DNA of 64,000 nucleotides, taken from contig NW_015961988.1 of the NCBI RefSeq assembly GCF_000497045.1, positions 744,001 through 808,000 on the forward strand, given 5' to 3'. Under the pieces are notes generated by a model. That model worked only from the letters and a program-made list of their open reading frames with translations. It was not told where the DNA came from and did no database searches. The translations under genes and the position numbers were made by a program. Positions 27,389-36,608 of this stretch are shown here, piece after piece (the first letter of the stretch is position 1; each line of letters starts with the position of its first letter). The stretch comes from Kalmanozyma brasiliensis GHG001 (Eukaryota; Basidiomycota; Ustilaginomycetes; Ustilaginales).

Positions 27389-30300
27389 ATGTCGGGCCGC
27401 TCCAACACTATCAAGAACATCCGGTCCAAGATCAAACATGAAAACACCACCCTTGGCGCCGGAACAGCCTCTGCCAGCTTCAGCTCGGCGAGGAGCCAGA
27501 TCCCACACGTCGGTGACATCTTTGGTCAGCACCCAGGCTCGGTGTCCATCGGCGGCAATGCTACTGGCGCAGCTCCCAGTGGCCTAGGAGCAGGTCCCTC
27601 CTACGTCAGCCTTGCCCCATCCGACTCCGCCTCCAACTACCAGGGAAGGCCCGGCCATGCACATTCATCCTCGACAGCCTCCCGTCAGTTCAACCCACAG
27701 CAACAAGGAGCGGGCATCTACGGTCACGCAGAACCTAGCGCGCAGAGTACAGCAAGCTTCGCGCTGGATGCAGCCTACTCCATGTCGGCTAGCAACACGG
27801 CCACTTCATCGCACGGTCGCACGCCTTCGGGGCTGGAGGCAAGCGATCCTACTCCTCACTCGCCGCTCCGTCCAGCTCGCTCCATGCGCAGACCACAACA
27901 GGCGCCTGAGATCTCCAAGGGTCTCGCGTCCATGTCAGCTTCCAGCACGTCTCAGGATCGGACTCGAGTGGCACCCTCACGACCGCGGCTCCAGATCCCT
28001 CCCGTCGGATCCAATCCACGTCCTGCTGCTGGTCCCTCTTCACCTTCCGGCCACGCACCAGGTCGAGACCTCCTCGCTGCCTCCAGATCGCAAGGAGGAT
28101 ATCATGCCCGCAACACGTCCGCACAGAGCAGCGGCGGCGTGTCCATCGGCTCGCATGGCGCCCCGCCACAGGATCGTCATGCCCGTTCGGCCCAGCTAAT
28201 GACGCAGCTCTCTCATCCAGGCACTCCGGACTCGGATGACCGCGATGACTTCTTCGACGGGCTCTCGCCGGTCGATACCCCTACTGAAGGTCATCACCCT
28301 GCGCTATATAGCAACCATCCCACCTCCGCCAACAGTCTCTCCGTGCCTGGCCAGCGTCCCCAACGCGATCCGCGTAGAAGGTCAGGCATTCCTCTAGGCT
28401 CGCTCACAGAAAGTCAGCAGCCCACTGCTCTCAATTCGGTCCTCTCCGCTCTCACCACCGCAGGCAGGAAGGGTCAAGCAGCACGTATCATGCGAGGCAC
28501 CACCGCCGAAGAAGAGGCGAGTCGCCGTCGCAGCGAAAAGGAGATCTCCCAGACCTCGCGGCAGGTGCACAAACCGCTCAACAGCTACGTCGATCGATCA
28601 GAGCCGCGCGCTTTCCAGTCCATCAATGCCGTTCTCCGCAAAGTCGAGGCGGAATGGCCCTTTCTCGCGCATGACCGCTTCAACTCGGTCGCACTAGCCT
28701 TGTCCATGCTCGACCACAGCAGTCTCGGTGCTAGCCGGTACGAGTTCGAACAGGTCAAGCAGATCATCGAAACGTCGCTCCAGGGCACCGTCGACGATCA
28801 CTACGAGTCTTTCGCTACAGCTATCACGCTGCACAACAACGTGTCGCAAGCACTCAATGCGGCGCAGTCGAGCGTAGGCGGCGCACGCAGGCGGCTGAGG
28901 GATTCGCAAGAGGCCCTAGGAGCGAAACGTGCTGACTTGGTGCAAATGTGGCAGCGCAGCCAAGCTGTCAAGGAGGCGCTTAAGCTGCTGGACTTGGTCG
29001 AACATCTCAAGTCGATTCCGGACAAGCTCGAGAGTCTGATGGCGGAGAAGCGCTTCCTCGAGTCCGTCAACCTGCTCGTCCGATCCCTCAAGACGATCGA
29101 CAAACCGGAGGTTGTCGAGGTGGGCGCAACCAATGACCTGCGCGCCTACCTCAAAGGACAGGAGCAAGCGATGCTCGAGATTCTGATCGAAGAGCTGCAC
29201 AACCATCTCTACCTCAAGAGCTATTTTTGCGATGCACGGTGGAATGTCTACAGTGCCGGACAGGAGCACCTGCCGGCGGTCAAATTTGGGTCTACGTACG
29301 CGGGCGTTGCAAGTGCAGCGACTGGCGAGTCCCGCCCTGCAATGGGCGGCACCGCTTCGTCTGAAGGTGGCTCAGGAGCATCGACCGAATCTCTGCAGCT
29401 GACACTGTTCCTGCAGAGCCTCAGATCGAGACCCACCTTTGATCCGAATCTCGCTGCAGACATTCCCACATCTGCGCTGATGACCTCGACCAAGTCCTTC
29501 TCTGCACTGACGGGCGAGCTCAGATCGGGCGGCGCAGAGGATGCATCGATAGGTGGCGGTCCAGGTTCAGAAACGGGAGGCTTCCGCTCAGGTGGCCGAT
29601 ACGGCGCCGAATTCGAGCAAAACCCAGAAGCCGACTCCTTCCTCTCCATCGAGATGCTCCTCGAGTCCCTCGCACGACTCGGCAAGCTCGGCACAGCGCT
29701 CGATATTGTCTCGCAACGTCTGGCCATGGAGATTCACCAGCTCGTCGATACGACCATCGACGAGGTCGACGCACGCAACGAGCCGCTCCGTCGCTTCTCT
29801 GTCGCGCTCCGCCCTGAATCTGTGCTGCTCGCATCATCGTCCGCGCTCGCACGCTCCTTCACCGAGTCGATGCGCACCTCGCGCTCGTCCTTTAACATCT
29901 CGAAGCGGCCCATGTCGACCATGCTGCGCATCTCTGCGGGCGAGACCTCCGCACTGCAACGCGACGGCGAGACCATGCGAGACCTCTTCTGGACGCTCTT
30001 CTCCAAGCTGGACGCTGTCTTGCAGGGTCATCGCGTGGTATACGAGGTCGCCGGAATGATCGCCAGTCGAGCGGGCTTCAAAGATGAAATCGCATCTCGA
30101 AAGCTTTCGGGGGTGGGCTCGCTGCTGCAGGTGTGGAAGCCCATCCAACAGGAAGTGCGAACGCTGCTGCACGACTACCTGATGGATGACGAGGGCGGCA
30201 ACTCGGCGCGACACGCCGTTGTCTCGGTCAACGACGTGCTGCGGGATCACAGATTTGGAAGAGACCGCAGCAAGCAGCTGTTCAAGCTGGCCGATGCTGG

Positions 30301-32209
30301 CGTCAAGCGAAGTGTGGGGAGGCGAGAGGTGGGACCGCTGCAGAGGCACCAGCTGGCTGTGACGCAGGCTCTCAAGGCGTCTGTGCCTGGCTTGGTGAGT
30401 GCGGGCGACAGCGCCGGCGGCCTGAACGGTGCTCGTCCCGGCAACCAAATCATCGTCGCCTCGTCCGGCGCGACTCTAGGCGCTCCAATCGGCGCTACCA
30501 CTGCAGGCCGAGGTGGGCGCGGCGTTGAATCTTTCCACGGCGCCGGCCACCGTCTCCTCGTCAAGCCAGACGCATTCAACGTGTCAGTCCTCTTCCAGCC
30601 CGCCCTCGCGTTCGTCGAACGCGTCGCCGCCGTCATGCCCTCCGAAGCGGCCGGCGAAACTTCCCGCGGCTTCTCCGCATTCCTGGACGAATTCGTCCAA
30701 GACGTCTTCCTCCCGCAACTCGAAGAAAAAGTCCAGACGCTCTTCGCAGGCGCCACGTCGCACGCAGACAGCTTCGCCGAAGACCCTGCTTCGCGACACC
30801 TCGGCATGACCGCCGCTTCGCGACCGGTGGTCAAGTCCGCCTCGAACGTCATCGTGCTCATCGACAGCCTGTATAGCATGCTGCGCACGACGCCGTTCCA
30901 TCGCGAGTCGTACTCGCGCTTGATTGCGATGGCTATCATCCAGTACTACCAGAAGTGCAGCGAGCGGTTCCGCGATCTAGTCTCTACGCGGGACGAGGGC
31001 GATGACACAGCTGCAACGCGGGTGAACGGGGGAGAGGGCGCATTTGCACTGTCGGCGAGCTGGGCGCAGAAGCCGGAGATGGTGGCGTGTCTCGCTGAGC
31101 TGCGCGACCCGGCTACCAGCCCGCAGAGGAAGATGGAGCTCATGGCGCAGGAGGCGAGGTTCGAGCTGGCCTACGCCAAAGCCAGAGCGACGCCAATTGC
31201 GATCCACGAGCTCACCACATCGCGCAAAAAGCTGATGGCGTTAGGATGTCTGCAGCACAGTGTCGAGTGGTTTGCGGCCAACATTGCGCGGCTCAAACCT
31301 GTCGTCGAGAATAGCGCCGATGGATTGCAGTCGAAACGACCCAAGGCGAGGTTGAGCGTGGTCGACGTGCTCGCGCTCAACGACGGTCGTACCATCGACG
31401 CCACCAGACCGAGCAACCACGAAGAGCAAGCGGAAGAGTCCCTCCCCCTGCCACTCACGCCCGACCTGGTCGCACGCTACTCGACCCTCTCTTCGGTCTA
31501 CCACGCCCTCTCCTCCACGCTCCTCTTCACCCTCCGTGTCGAACTGCGTCTTCGCATCCTCACCTACCTGCACCTGTCCATCACGGACTCCACCTACGCT
31601 GTCAACGATACACCCCTGGAACCTGCGCCGCACATCGTGGAGCTCAACTCGGAGCTCTCCTCGCTCGACGACATCCTCCTCCTCTCCCTTCCCGCGGAAT
31701 CTCGCGCCTTCGTGTTTATAGGCCTCTCCATGCTCATCGACACCACCCTCATCAGCTTGGTGAAAGACCTGTGCGCCGTTAATCGCGAAGGAACGAATAA
31801 GCTCCTCCGCAACATCCTCGCCCTTCAGCAGAACCTCAAGAACATCCTACCCAACAAGGAACCAGAGCTTGAAGTGAGGTTCGATCGCGCACGTCGGTTC
31901 TACGAGCTCCTCTACGCGAAAACGCCGTCCGAGCTGCTGGGTGGGATGAGGCGATTCCAACAGACCTTCCGTCACGCTGCAAAGGGGGCGCAGGTGAAAG
32001 CGGTCAGGTTTGAAGAGTTGCAGGCCGTACTGCTGCTCGCGTTGGGCGTGGAAAATGTCGCAAGGCAGAGCGCGGGAGGTGACAGGTTGGGACTGGTTCA
32101 GCCAAACGCAGGCACGATGGGATTGGACGGCGTGTCAAGGCAGAAGCTCAACGAGTATCTTATCGAGCTACACGAGATTGCTGGTGAGCACGAGTCCGAT
32201 GACGAGTGA
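27389..32209 (+). CDS. SEC8: SEC8/EXOC4, exocyst subunit
   Basis: 1606 aa, single exon. The exocyst tethers secretory vesicles to the plasma membrane at growth sites. The first 390 residues are a Ser/Pro-rich, probably disordered extension. The Sec8 N-terminal domain starts near 395 (RAFQSINAVLRKVEAEWPFL, then FNSVALALSMLDHSSLGASR). A long coiled coil follows (QALNAAQSSVGGARRRLRDS, SIPDKLESLMAEKRFLESVN), then helical-rod repeats including CLQHSVEWFAANIARLKPVV and, near the end, FRHAAKGAQVKAVRFEELQA. Animal and yeast Sec8 are about 970-1065 aa, so the extra length is mainly the N-terminal extension and internal Ser/Gly loops. The start is the first ATG in a good context. It converges with the 56-aa gene, with 211 bases between the stops. 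Confidence 0.93.
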   Translation: MSGRSNTIKNIRSKIKHENTTLGAGTASASFSSARSQIPHVGDIFGQHPGSVSIGGNATGAAPSGLGAGPSYVSLAPSDSASNYQGRPGHAHSSSTASRQFNPQQQGAGIYGHAEPSAQSTASFALDAAYSMSASNTATSSHGRTPSGLEASDPTPHSPLRPARSMRRPQQAPEISKGLASMSASSTSQDRTRVAPSRPRLQIPPVGSNPRPAAGPSSPSGHAPGRDLLAASRSQGGYHARNTSAQSSGGVSIGSHGAPPQDRHARSAQLMTQLSHPGTPDSDDRDDFFDGLSPVDTPTEGHHPALYSNHPTSANSLSVPGQRPQRDPRRRSGIPLGSLTESQQPTALNSVLSALTTAGRKGQAARIMRGTTAEEEASRRRSEKEISQTSRQVHKPLNSYVDRSEPRAFQSINAVLRKVEAEWPFLAHDRFNSVALALSMLDHSSLGASRYEFEQVKQIIETSLQGTVDDHYESFATAITLHNNVSQALNAAQSSVGGARRRLRDSQEALGAKRADLVQMWQRSQAVKEALKLLDLVEHLKSIPDKLESLMAEKRFLESVNLLVRSLKTIDKPEVVEVGATNDLRAYLKGQEQAMLEILIEELHNHLYLKSYFCDARWNVYSAGQEHLPAVKFGSTYAGVASAATGESRPAMGGTASSEGGSGASTESLQLTLFLQSLRSRPTFDPNLAADIPTSALMTSTKSFSALTGELRSGGAEDASIGGGPGSETGGFRSGGRYGAEFEQNPEADSFLSIEMLLESLARLGKLGTALDIVSQRLAMEIHQLVDTTIDEVDARNEPLRRFSVALRPESVLLASSSALARSFTESMRTSRSSFNISKRPMSTMLRISAGETSALQRDGETMRDLFWTLFSKLDAVLQGHRVVYEVAGMIASRAGFKDEIASRKLSGVGSLLQVWKPIQQEVRTLLHDYLMDDEGGNSARHAVVSVNDVLRDHRFGRDRSKQLFKLADAGVKRSVGRREVGPLQRHQLAVTQALKASVPGLVSAGDSAGGLNGARPGNQIIVASSGATLGAPIGATTAGRGGRGVESFHGAGHRLLVKPDAFNVSVLFQPALAFVERVAAVMPSEAAGETSRGFSAFLDEFVQDVFLPQLEEKVQTLFAGATSHADSFAEDPASRHLGMTAASRPVVKSASNVIVLIDSLYSMLRTTPFHRESYSRLIAMAIIQYYQKCSERFRDLVSTRDEGDDTAATRVNGGEGAFALSASWAQKPEMVACLAELRDPATSPQRKMELMAQEARFELAYAKARATPIAIHELTTSRKKLMALGCLQHSVEWFAANIARLKPVVENSADGLQSKRPKARLSVVDVLALNDGRTIDATRPSNHEEQAEESLPLPLTPDLVARYSTLSSVYHALSSTLLFTLRVELRLRILTYLHLSITDSTYAVNDTPLEPAPHIVELNSELSSLDDILLLSLPAESRAFVFIGLSMLIDTTLISLVKDLCAVNREGTNKLLRNILALQQNLKNILPNKEPELEVRFDRARRFYELLYAKTPSELLGGMRRFQQTFRHAAKGAQVKAVRFEELQAVLLLALGVENVARQSAGGDRLGLVQPNAGTMGLDGVSRQKLNEYLIELHEIAGEHESDDE

Positions 32210-32420
32210 TACACATGCAATGTCCATCACGATCACACACAGAGCTCGACAGAGTGCAGATGAGAGAGTGGATTTCGAGAGTGCGACGAAAACGTGGCGT
32301 CAAGAGTGCCAATGAGGATGCGAACGAAGGATCAAAGTGTCGAAAGAGAACAAGAAGTCAAGAGTCGAGAGGGTGTTGAGCGCGATGGCCTGCGCACGTT
32401 GCCGTTACTCCTGTTATATG

Positions 32421-33180
32421 TCAAAACGCGCCGTGGTCGTACACCGGTTGCTGTCAAGCTCGTCAGCGAGCGTTTCCTTCCCCGGATCGCTCTTGCGAGA
32501 AGACTTACGACAACCTCGATCTTGTCCTACACCGTCACCCGTGCACCGACAGCCAAAATGCAAAACGTCGCCATCAGTATCTGCTTGATGCGGACCAACG
32601 GCCGAGGCCGGCATACGTACCATGCTGCGATGGATCGAAGTGACTTCGCCCCTGTCGGATTCCGTCGTGCGCCGGTGTCGAGACGGTCTCGTCAGCTACT
32701 TCGTCGTCCTGTTGCAGGGACGAGCTGAAAAGGCGCACTCACTTCTTGGTCTCGTAGCGGAGCGTAGCCATGACTGTGTCAGACGCGCGGCCTCGAGTCA
32801 GTCGTAACGCTACGTGAGATGATGGTGAGGGGAGGCGAGCTTACCCGTTCTATCCTCGCGAGCTGCGGTTGTCAAACGTTACGAGTCAGTGCCGTCCCCA
32901 ACAAGATCGAGGGCAGAGAACGGAAAAAGACCTACATTCGATCAACTGGACCACACCGTACTCCTCATTGTTACCAATGTTGAAGCGGACTGCGACGATG
33001 GCACGCTCTCATGTCAGTACGGATACTCTCGGACGGGAATGCAAGGAAGAAGACGATCCTACCTTGGTCTCCGACTAGCAGCGTTGTCCAGAGCAATCAG
33101 AACACCAGATGTCAGCCTCAGCCTTTGGGTGTACGATGGCGCCCAGTGTCGCTCCCGCACTCACCTTTGGGGGTCTTCAT
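32421..33180 (-). CDS. Seven-exon gene for a conserved-looking 56-aa protein
   Basis: Not visible as a single open frame. Exons on the minus strand: 33165-33180, 32936-32989, 32845-32862, 32743-32773, 32621-32624, 32509-32526, 32421-32450 (171 bases, 56 codons plus TGA). All six introns (175, 73, 71, 118, 94, 58 bases) start with GT (GTGAGT, GTAGGT, GTAAGC, GTGAGT, GTACGT, GTAAGT) and end in CAG or TAG. Reading phase is kept at every junction. The peptide starts MKTPK, continues VRFNIGNNEEYGVVQLIE and RTVMATLRYETKN, and ends VVQPVYDHGAF. It is charged, not hydrophobic, and I do not recognise the family. Exon 5 is only 4 bases; skipping it shifts the frame and gives a less protein-like end. 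A TATA box lies about 127 bases upstream. Six independent consistent junctions make the gene likely real; function unknown. Confidence 0.75.
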
Positions 33181-33306
33181 CGTGAATGAAAGTGGTCAAT
33201 AGATGTGAAGAAGGATAGATAGTTCGCGGTAGAGTGTGCAGAAGCGCTGGTCGTCTGTGCAGTTGGAAAGAGGGAGAAGCGCGAGACTTGGAAGTGCGGT
33301 GAGGGG

Positions 33307-33313
33307 TTTTATA
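33307..33313 (-). promoter_or_regulatory. TATA box of the seven-exon gene
   Basis: TATAAAA on the minus strand (CTATAAAAC context), about 127 bases before the ATG at 33180. The perfect match and position suggest a regulated or strongly expressed TATA-type promoter. Confidence 0.6.
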
Positions 33314-34030
33314 GTCGACGACGCGAGGGGACGGACGGGCTGAGTCGTGTCACGGACACACTGCAAAAGCGCCCTTCCGGACAAAACTCAGCCGACTCTT
33401 GGATCGGGTCGCGAACAGCTTGGTTGAGCAAGAGCAACTGAGCCTTCATGATCGTGTCTTCCTGCGCCAGGTGAGGCAGGGTCGAGTTGCGGCTGAGTCG
33501 CGGAGAAGGCAGGAGGCTCGTGCGTTCCCATCACGCGTCGTGTTGCCTCAACACTTCCCCTCGAGCCTTGACGGCGCATGCCTTGTGACCAGGACGTGCC
33601 GAGAAAGCACATTGAGGGTGAATCAGCCTCGATGCGAGGGAAAGAGCGGGCCCGTGAGGCGATTTTTTGCAACGAGCTGTCATCACGCTGAGAGACGAAC
33701 CAAAACGAATGGTCAAGGTTTCGCCGGACAAGCCGAACGGGACATCCGAAGGAAGCCGACATTTTGAGCGTGGGAAGGGAAGCTGAGAGGCGAGGATGAC
33801 TGGACAAGCCGTCAGCGTCTCGCTGGTTGAGCTTCACAAGGTCGGTGCATCCGAGTGAGCGATTCTCACGCTTCAGAATTCACAAGCTCACAATCAGTCG
33901 GAAGCGATCCGTCGCCGTCTGCAGCAGAAGAAGAGGCGCTTTCACCGCCCATGATTGCAATCCGAAGAGACAGCCTTGCTGATGATGGATTGTCATTGTC
34001 CGTGAGATGAGGAGACGAGCTTGACGAGCG
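33314..34030. other. Intergenic region between uS5m and the seven-exon gene
   Basis: About 720 bases upstream of the TATA box of the 56-aa gene and downstream of the uS5m stop, both genes on the minus strand. It includes GGCGATTTTTTG (33657-33668), related to the AAAAATCG element seen elsewhere. A 149-codon open frame across it has irregular composition and no motif. Confidence 0.45.
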
Positions 34031-35155
34031 CTACTTGGACATGTTGACCTCGGCGATACGACGACCACGGCTGCGTTCGATGTCAATTCGACCGCGCATG
34101 CCGCGTCCCTTGTCCTTCCTTCGCATCTTGCCACCAATACCATCGCCCATGCCCAACGGAGCCGCACCTCCCCACAAAATCTGCAGCGCTGCCTTGACCA
34201 CGTTGACCGGGTTGGACGAGCCATAGATTGAGGCGCTCAAATCCGTGATGCCGACCGAGCGGCAAATTGCGTGAATGACAGGCGGTACACGCAGCCCGAA
34301 GCCAGCCGGGCGAGGGCGCATCACGACGGTGCTTGCACCCCACTTAGCTTCGACCTGCGTCTCGATGGTGCGCGAGCCGTCGCTGCCCTTGTGAATGCTA
34401 ACGCTGTCCAGACCCTTGACGGCTTCATGGAAAGCTTTGCGGCCTGCTTTCGAGGCGTTGGTGTCCTTGCCTTCGCCGTAACCAACGAGACCGTTGCCGT
34501 TGCCCGCAATGACGAGCGCGTACATGCTCGCATCCTTGCCCTTGGTGGTCATGTGCACGACGCGCTTGAGCGCGATAGCGTGACGGTGCAGGTCGCGCAC
34601 CTCTTTGACGCTGAGTGGGGTGACGGTGGACAAGTACTGCTCCGAGTTGACCTCGTCGGCGTCAGATCCGGATGAGAGGACGAGCGAGTCGGCCGAAGGT
34701 GGAGTGGGCTCAAACATGCGCGGCTCGTTGAGGAAGGTGACGGTCGACGGATAAGGTGTGGTAGTGGTGGGTTTGGATCGGATCACGTTGTCCGGGTGAG
34801 CGTCGAGCACAGGATCGGCAAAGTGAAGCAGCGATGGGAAGCTTCTAAGCGTGCTGGATGGGAAGTCGATGGGCATAGGCTTGTCGAGCAGAGGCGATGA
34901 GACTGGGATGGTCTTGATCGGCTTCTTCGAGGAGGAAGTGGAGGGTGCCTTGGACGAGGAAGCAGAGGATGAAGTCGAGGGCTGGACAGAGCGATTCGAG
35001 GAAGAGGCCGAATCAACCTTGTTCGCCCGCGACGAAGAAAAGCATCTTGCGCTTATCGAAGAAGCGCGGAGCTGCTGTGTCGAGGTGGACGCTGACGATG
35101 AAGCGAGTGATAGGTTTCGAAGAAGACCCGTGACGGATCTGTTGGTCGACGCCAT
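34031..35155 (-). CDS. Mitochondrial small-subunit ribosomal protein uS5m (MRPS5-like)
   Basis: 374 aa. The N-terminal ~100 residues are Ser/Thr/Arg-rich with few acidic residues (MASTNRSVTGLLRNLSLASS), consistent with a mitochondrial presequence. The S5 double-stranded-RNA-binding half lies at about 200-270 (HMTTKGKDASMYALVIAGNG, GLVGYGEGKDTNASKAGRKA). The C-terminal S5 half follows (TVVMRPRPAGFGLRVPPVIH, ICRSVGITDLSASIYGSSNP, VNVVKAALQIL). The C-terminal tail is basic (KMRRKDKGRGMRGRIDIERS), as in mitochondrial forms. uS5 lines the mRNA entry channel of the small subunit and affects decoding accuracy. The ATG at 35155 is the first in frame. The gene is divergent from the GFA-fold gene. Confidence 0.93.
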   Translation of the reverse strand: MASTNRSVTGLLRNLSLASSSASTSTQQLRASSISARCFSSSRANKVDSASSSNRSVQPSTSSSASSSKAPSTSSSKKPIKTIPVSSPLLDKPMPIDFPSSTLRSFPSLLHFADPVLDAHPDNVIRSKPTTTTPYPSTVTFLNEPRMFEPTPPSADSLVLSSGSDADEVNSEQYLSTVTPLSVKEVRDLHRHAIALKRVVHMTTKGKDASMYALVIAGNGNGLVGYGEGKDTNASKAGRKAFHEAVKGLDSVSIHKGSDGSRTIETQVEAKWGASTVVMRPRPAGFGLRVPPVIHAICRSVGITDLSASIYGSSNPVNVVKAALQILWGGAAPLGMGDGIGGKMRRKDKGRGMRGRIDIERSRGRRIAEVNMSK

Positions 35156-36065
35156 GTCGGTGAAGAGGTCAGCGAGCAGCTGAGGATGGCGGGTCGACAG
35201 AGAGGAAACGCTGCTTCGTGTGCTTGATCTGCACAGGTGCGAGCACTGTGAGAACCTTGTCGGACGATGAGAAGTGAGGTTCGCTGTGCTCGAGATGGTC
35301 GGTGAACTGAGGCAAACTGCGTGGGCAAGCCGCTGCTCCGGTCGAGAAGAAAAAGAAGAAAGTCAAAAAGCACCTCAGCGTCGGAAGGTCTCGTGAGCGG
35401 CACATGATTATGTAAGCATTAAGTATCCAGCCTCGCCGACGAGGCGACACCGACTCTGCCACGCGGGGAGAGCCTGTCGAGGATCGTGACGCTCGCTGCT
35501 CTTGAATTTCTCATGAATTTAATTTTGGCGTGCAGACCTTCGTTCGTTGCCTCGGGCGGGGGATGGTGGGCTGGGAAGTGCATCCCGTCATGACAGCGTT
35601 GCTGTGAACAGTGGGCCAAGAGTGGTGATACAAGTCTATCCTACGCCGGCAACTGCCTCGGCAGCTTAGATTGCTAACGCCGCGATCCAGTGCCCATGCC
35701 CTGTGGAGAAAGATCCGATTATGCATAACCGAGCCATTTCTCCAGATGCAAGCCGAACACGCGACTTGAAGCCGAAACGTCGAACCCCCTAAGCACGATC
35801 ATCAGCCGTTCCAACGGCTTGCTCATGTTGCGCAAGCGCCGGCTGTCAGTCGGAGATATCGTCGTACTTTTGTGTGTGTGTGTAATTGTGTCGTCTGACT
35901 CGAAGCTTGACGCCTTCTCCGCAGCACCCTCTACCCGACGTATTGCTCAACTACAAATAGTCGCGGTCATCTGTCTCTCGCACTGTCTGCCTTCACCGAA
36001 CGCCGTCTCTCCCTCGGCCCTGTTTCCCAACCCCCCTCTCATCACGTTCTTCCTGGCTACGCAGC
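35156..36065. promoter_or_regulatory. Divergent intergenic, uS5m / GFA-fold gene
   Basis: 910 bases containing a (TG)-rich tract (about 35870-35883) and a CT-rich leader before the GFA-fold start. No gene recognised; short open frames here lack motifs. Confidence 0.45.
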
Positions 36066-36608
36066 ATGTCGGACAATACCAAGCACAGCAATGAGTCCCA
36101 CTTCCCTCGCGCAGGCATTGCTCAGGACGGATGGTCGAACTCGGAGGAAGCAACGGCAACCTGCTTCTGCGGGGCGGTTCAGCTGGCCTTCCCTCTGAAG
36201 AAGCCGGGCTATGTTGGTTCGTTCGTGTGCAACTGCGTCGATTGTCGCAAGATCACGGCTTCCATGTTTGCGTCCAACTTTATCGTCAAAGACTCGCATC
36301 TGCGGCACCTGCGAGGCCAGGACAACCTCTCGCACTGGGGTCAAGCGGAAACGATTGCAACAGGGTACAAGATGACCAACTACTTCTGCAAGACATGCGG
36401 CTCGCTGCTGTACCGCGTTGGCGAAGGATTCCCGGGCTTCAGCATTCTCCGACTCGGAACGGTGGATGACTTCAGCCTGGTCGAGACCGTTCTCAAGCCT
36501 GGTGTCGAGCAATTCGCCAAGGACCGCGTCGGTTGGTTGCACGGAGCGCAAGGCATCAAGCAAGTCGAAGGCGCCTTCTACGGCACAGAGAAGAAACCAA
36601 AACTATAG
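36066..36608 (+). CDS. GFA/CENP-V-fold zinc protein
   Basis: 180 aa with the complete cysteine pattern of the GFA (glutathione-dependent formaldehyde-activating enzyme-like) fold: C33-F-C35-G, C55-N-C57-V-D-C60-R-K, and C108-K-T-C111-G. These bind two zinc ions in characterised members. Between them lie SFVCNCVDCRKITASMFAS and the conserved NFIVKDSHLRHLRGQDNLSH region, and the end has the usual GVEQFAKDRVGWL. The family includes S-(hydroxymethyl)glutathione synthase, but many fungal paralogues have no known substrate, so I assign only the fold. There is no targeting signal, so it is probably cytosolic. The start at 36066 is the first ATG after a CT-rich leader. Confidence 0.9.
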   Translation: MSDNTKHSNESHFPRAGIAQDGWSNSEEATATCFCGAVQLAFPLKKPGYVGSFVCNCVDCRKITASMFASNFIVKDSHLRHLRGQDNLSHWGQAETIATGYKMTNYFCKTCGSLLYRVGEGFPGFSILRLGTVDDFSLVETVLKPGVEQFAKDRVGWLHGAQGIKQVEGAFYGTEKKPKL

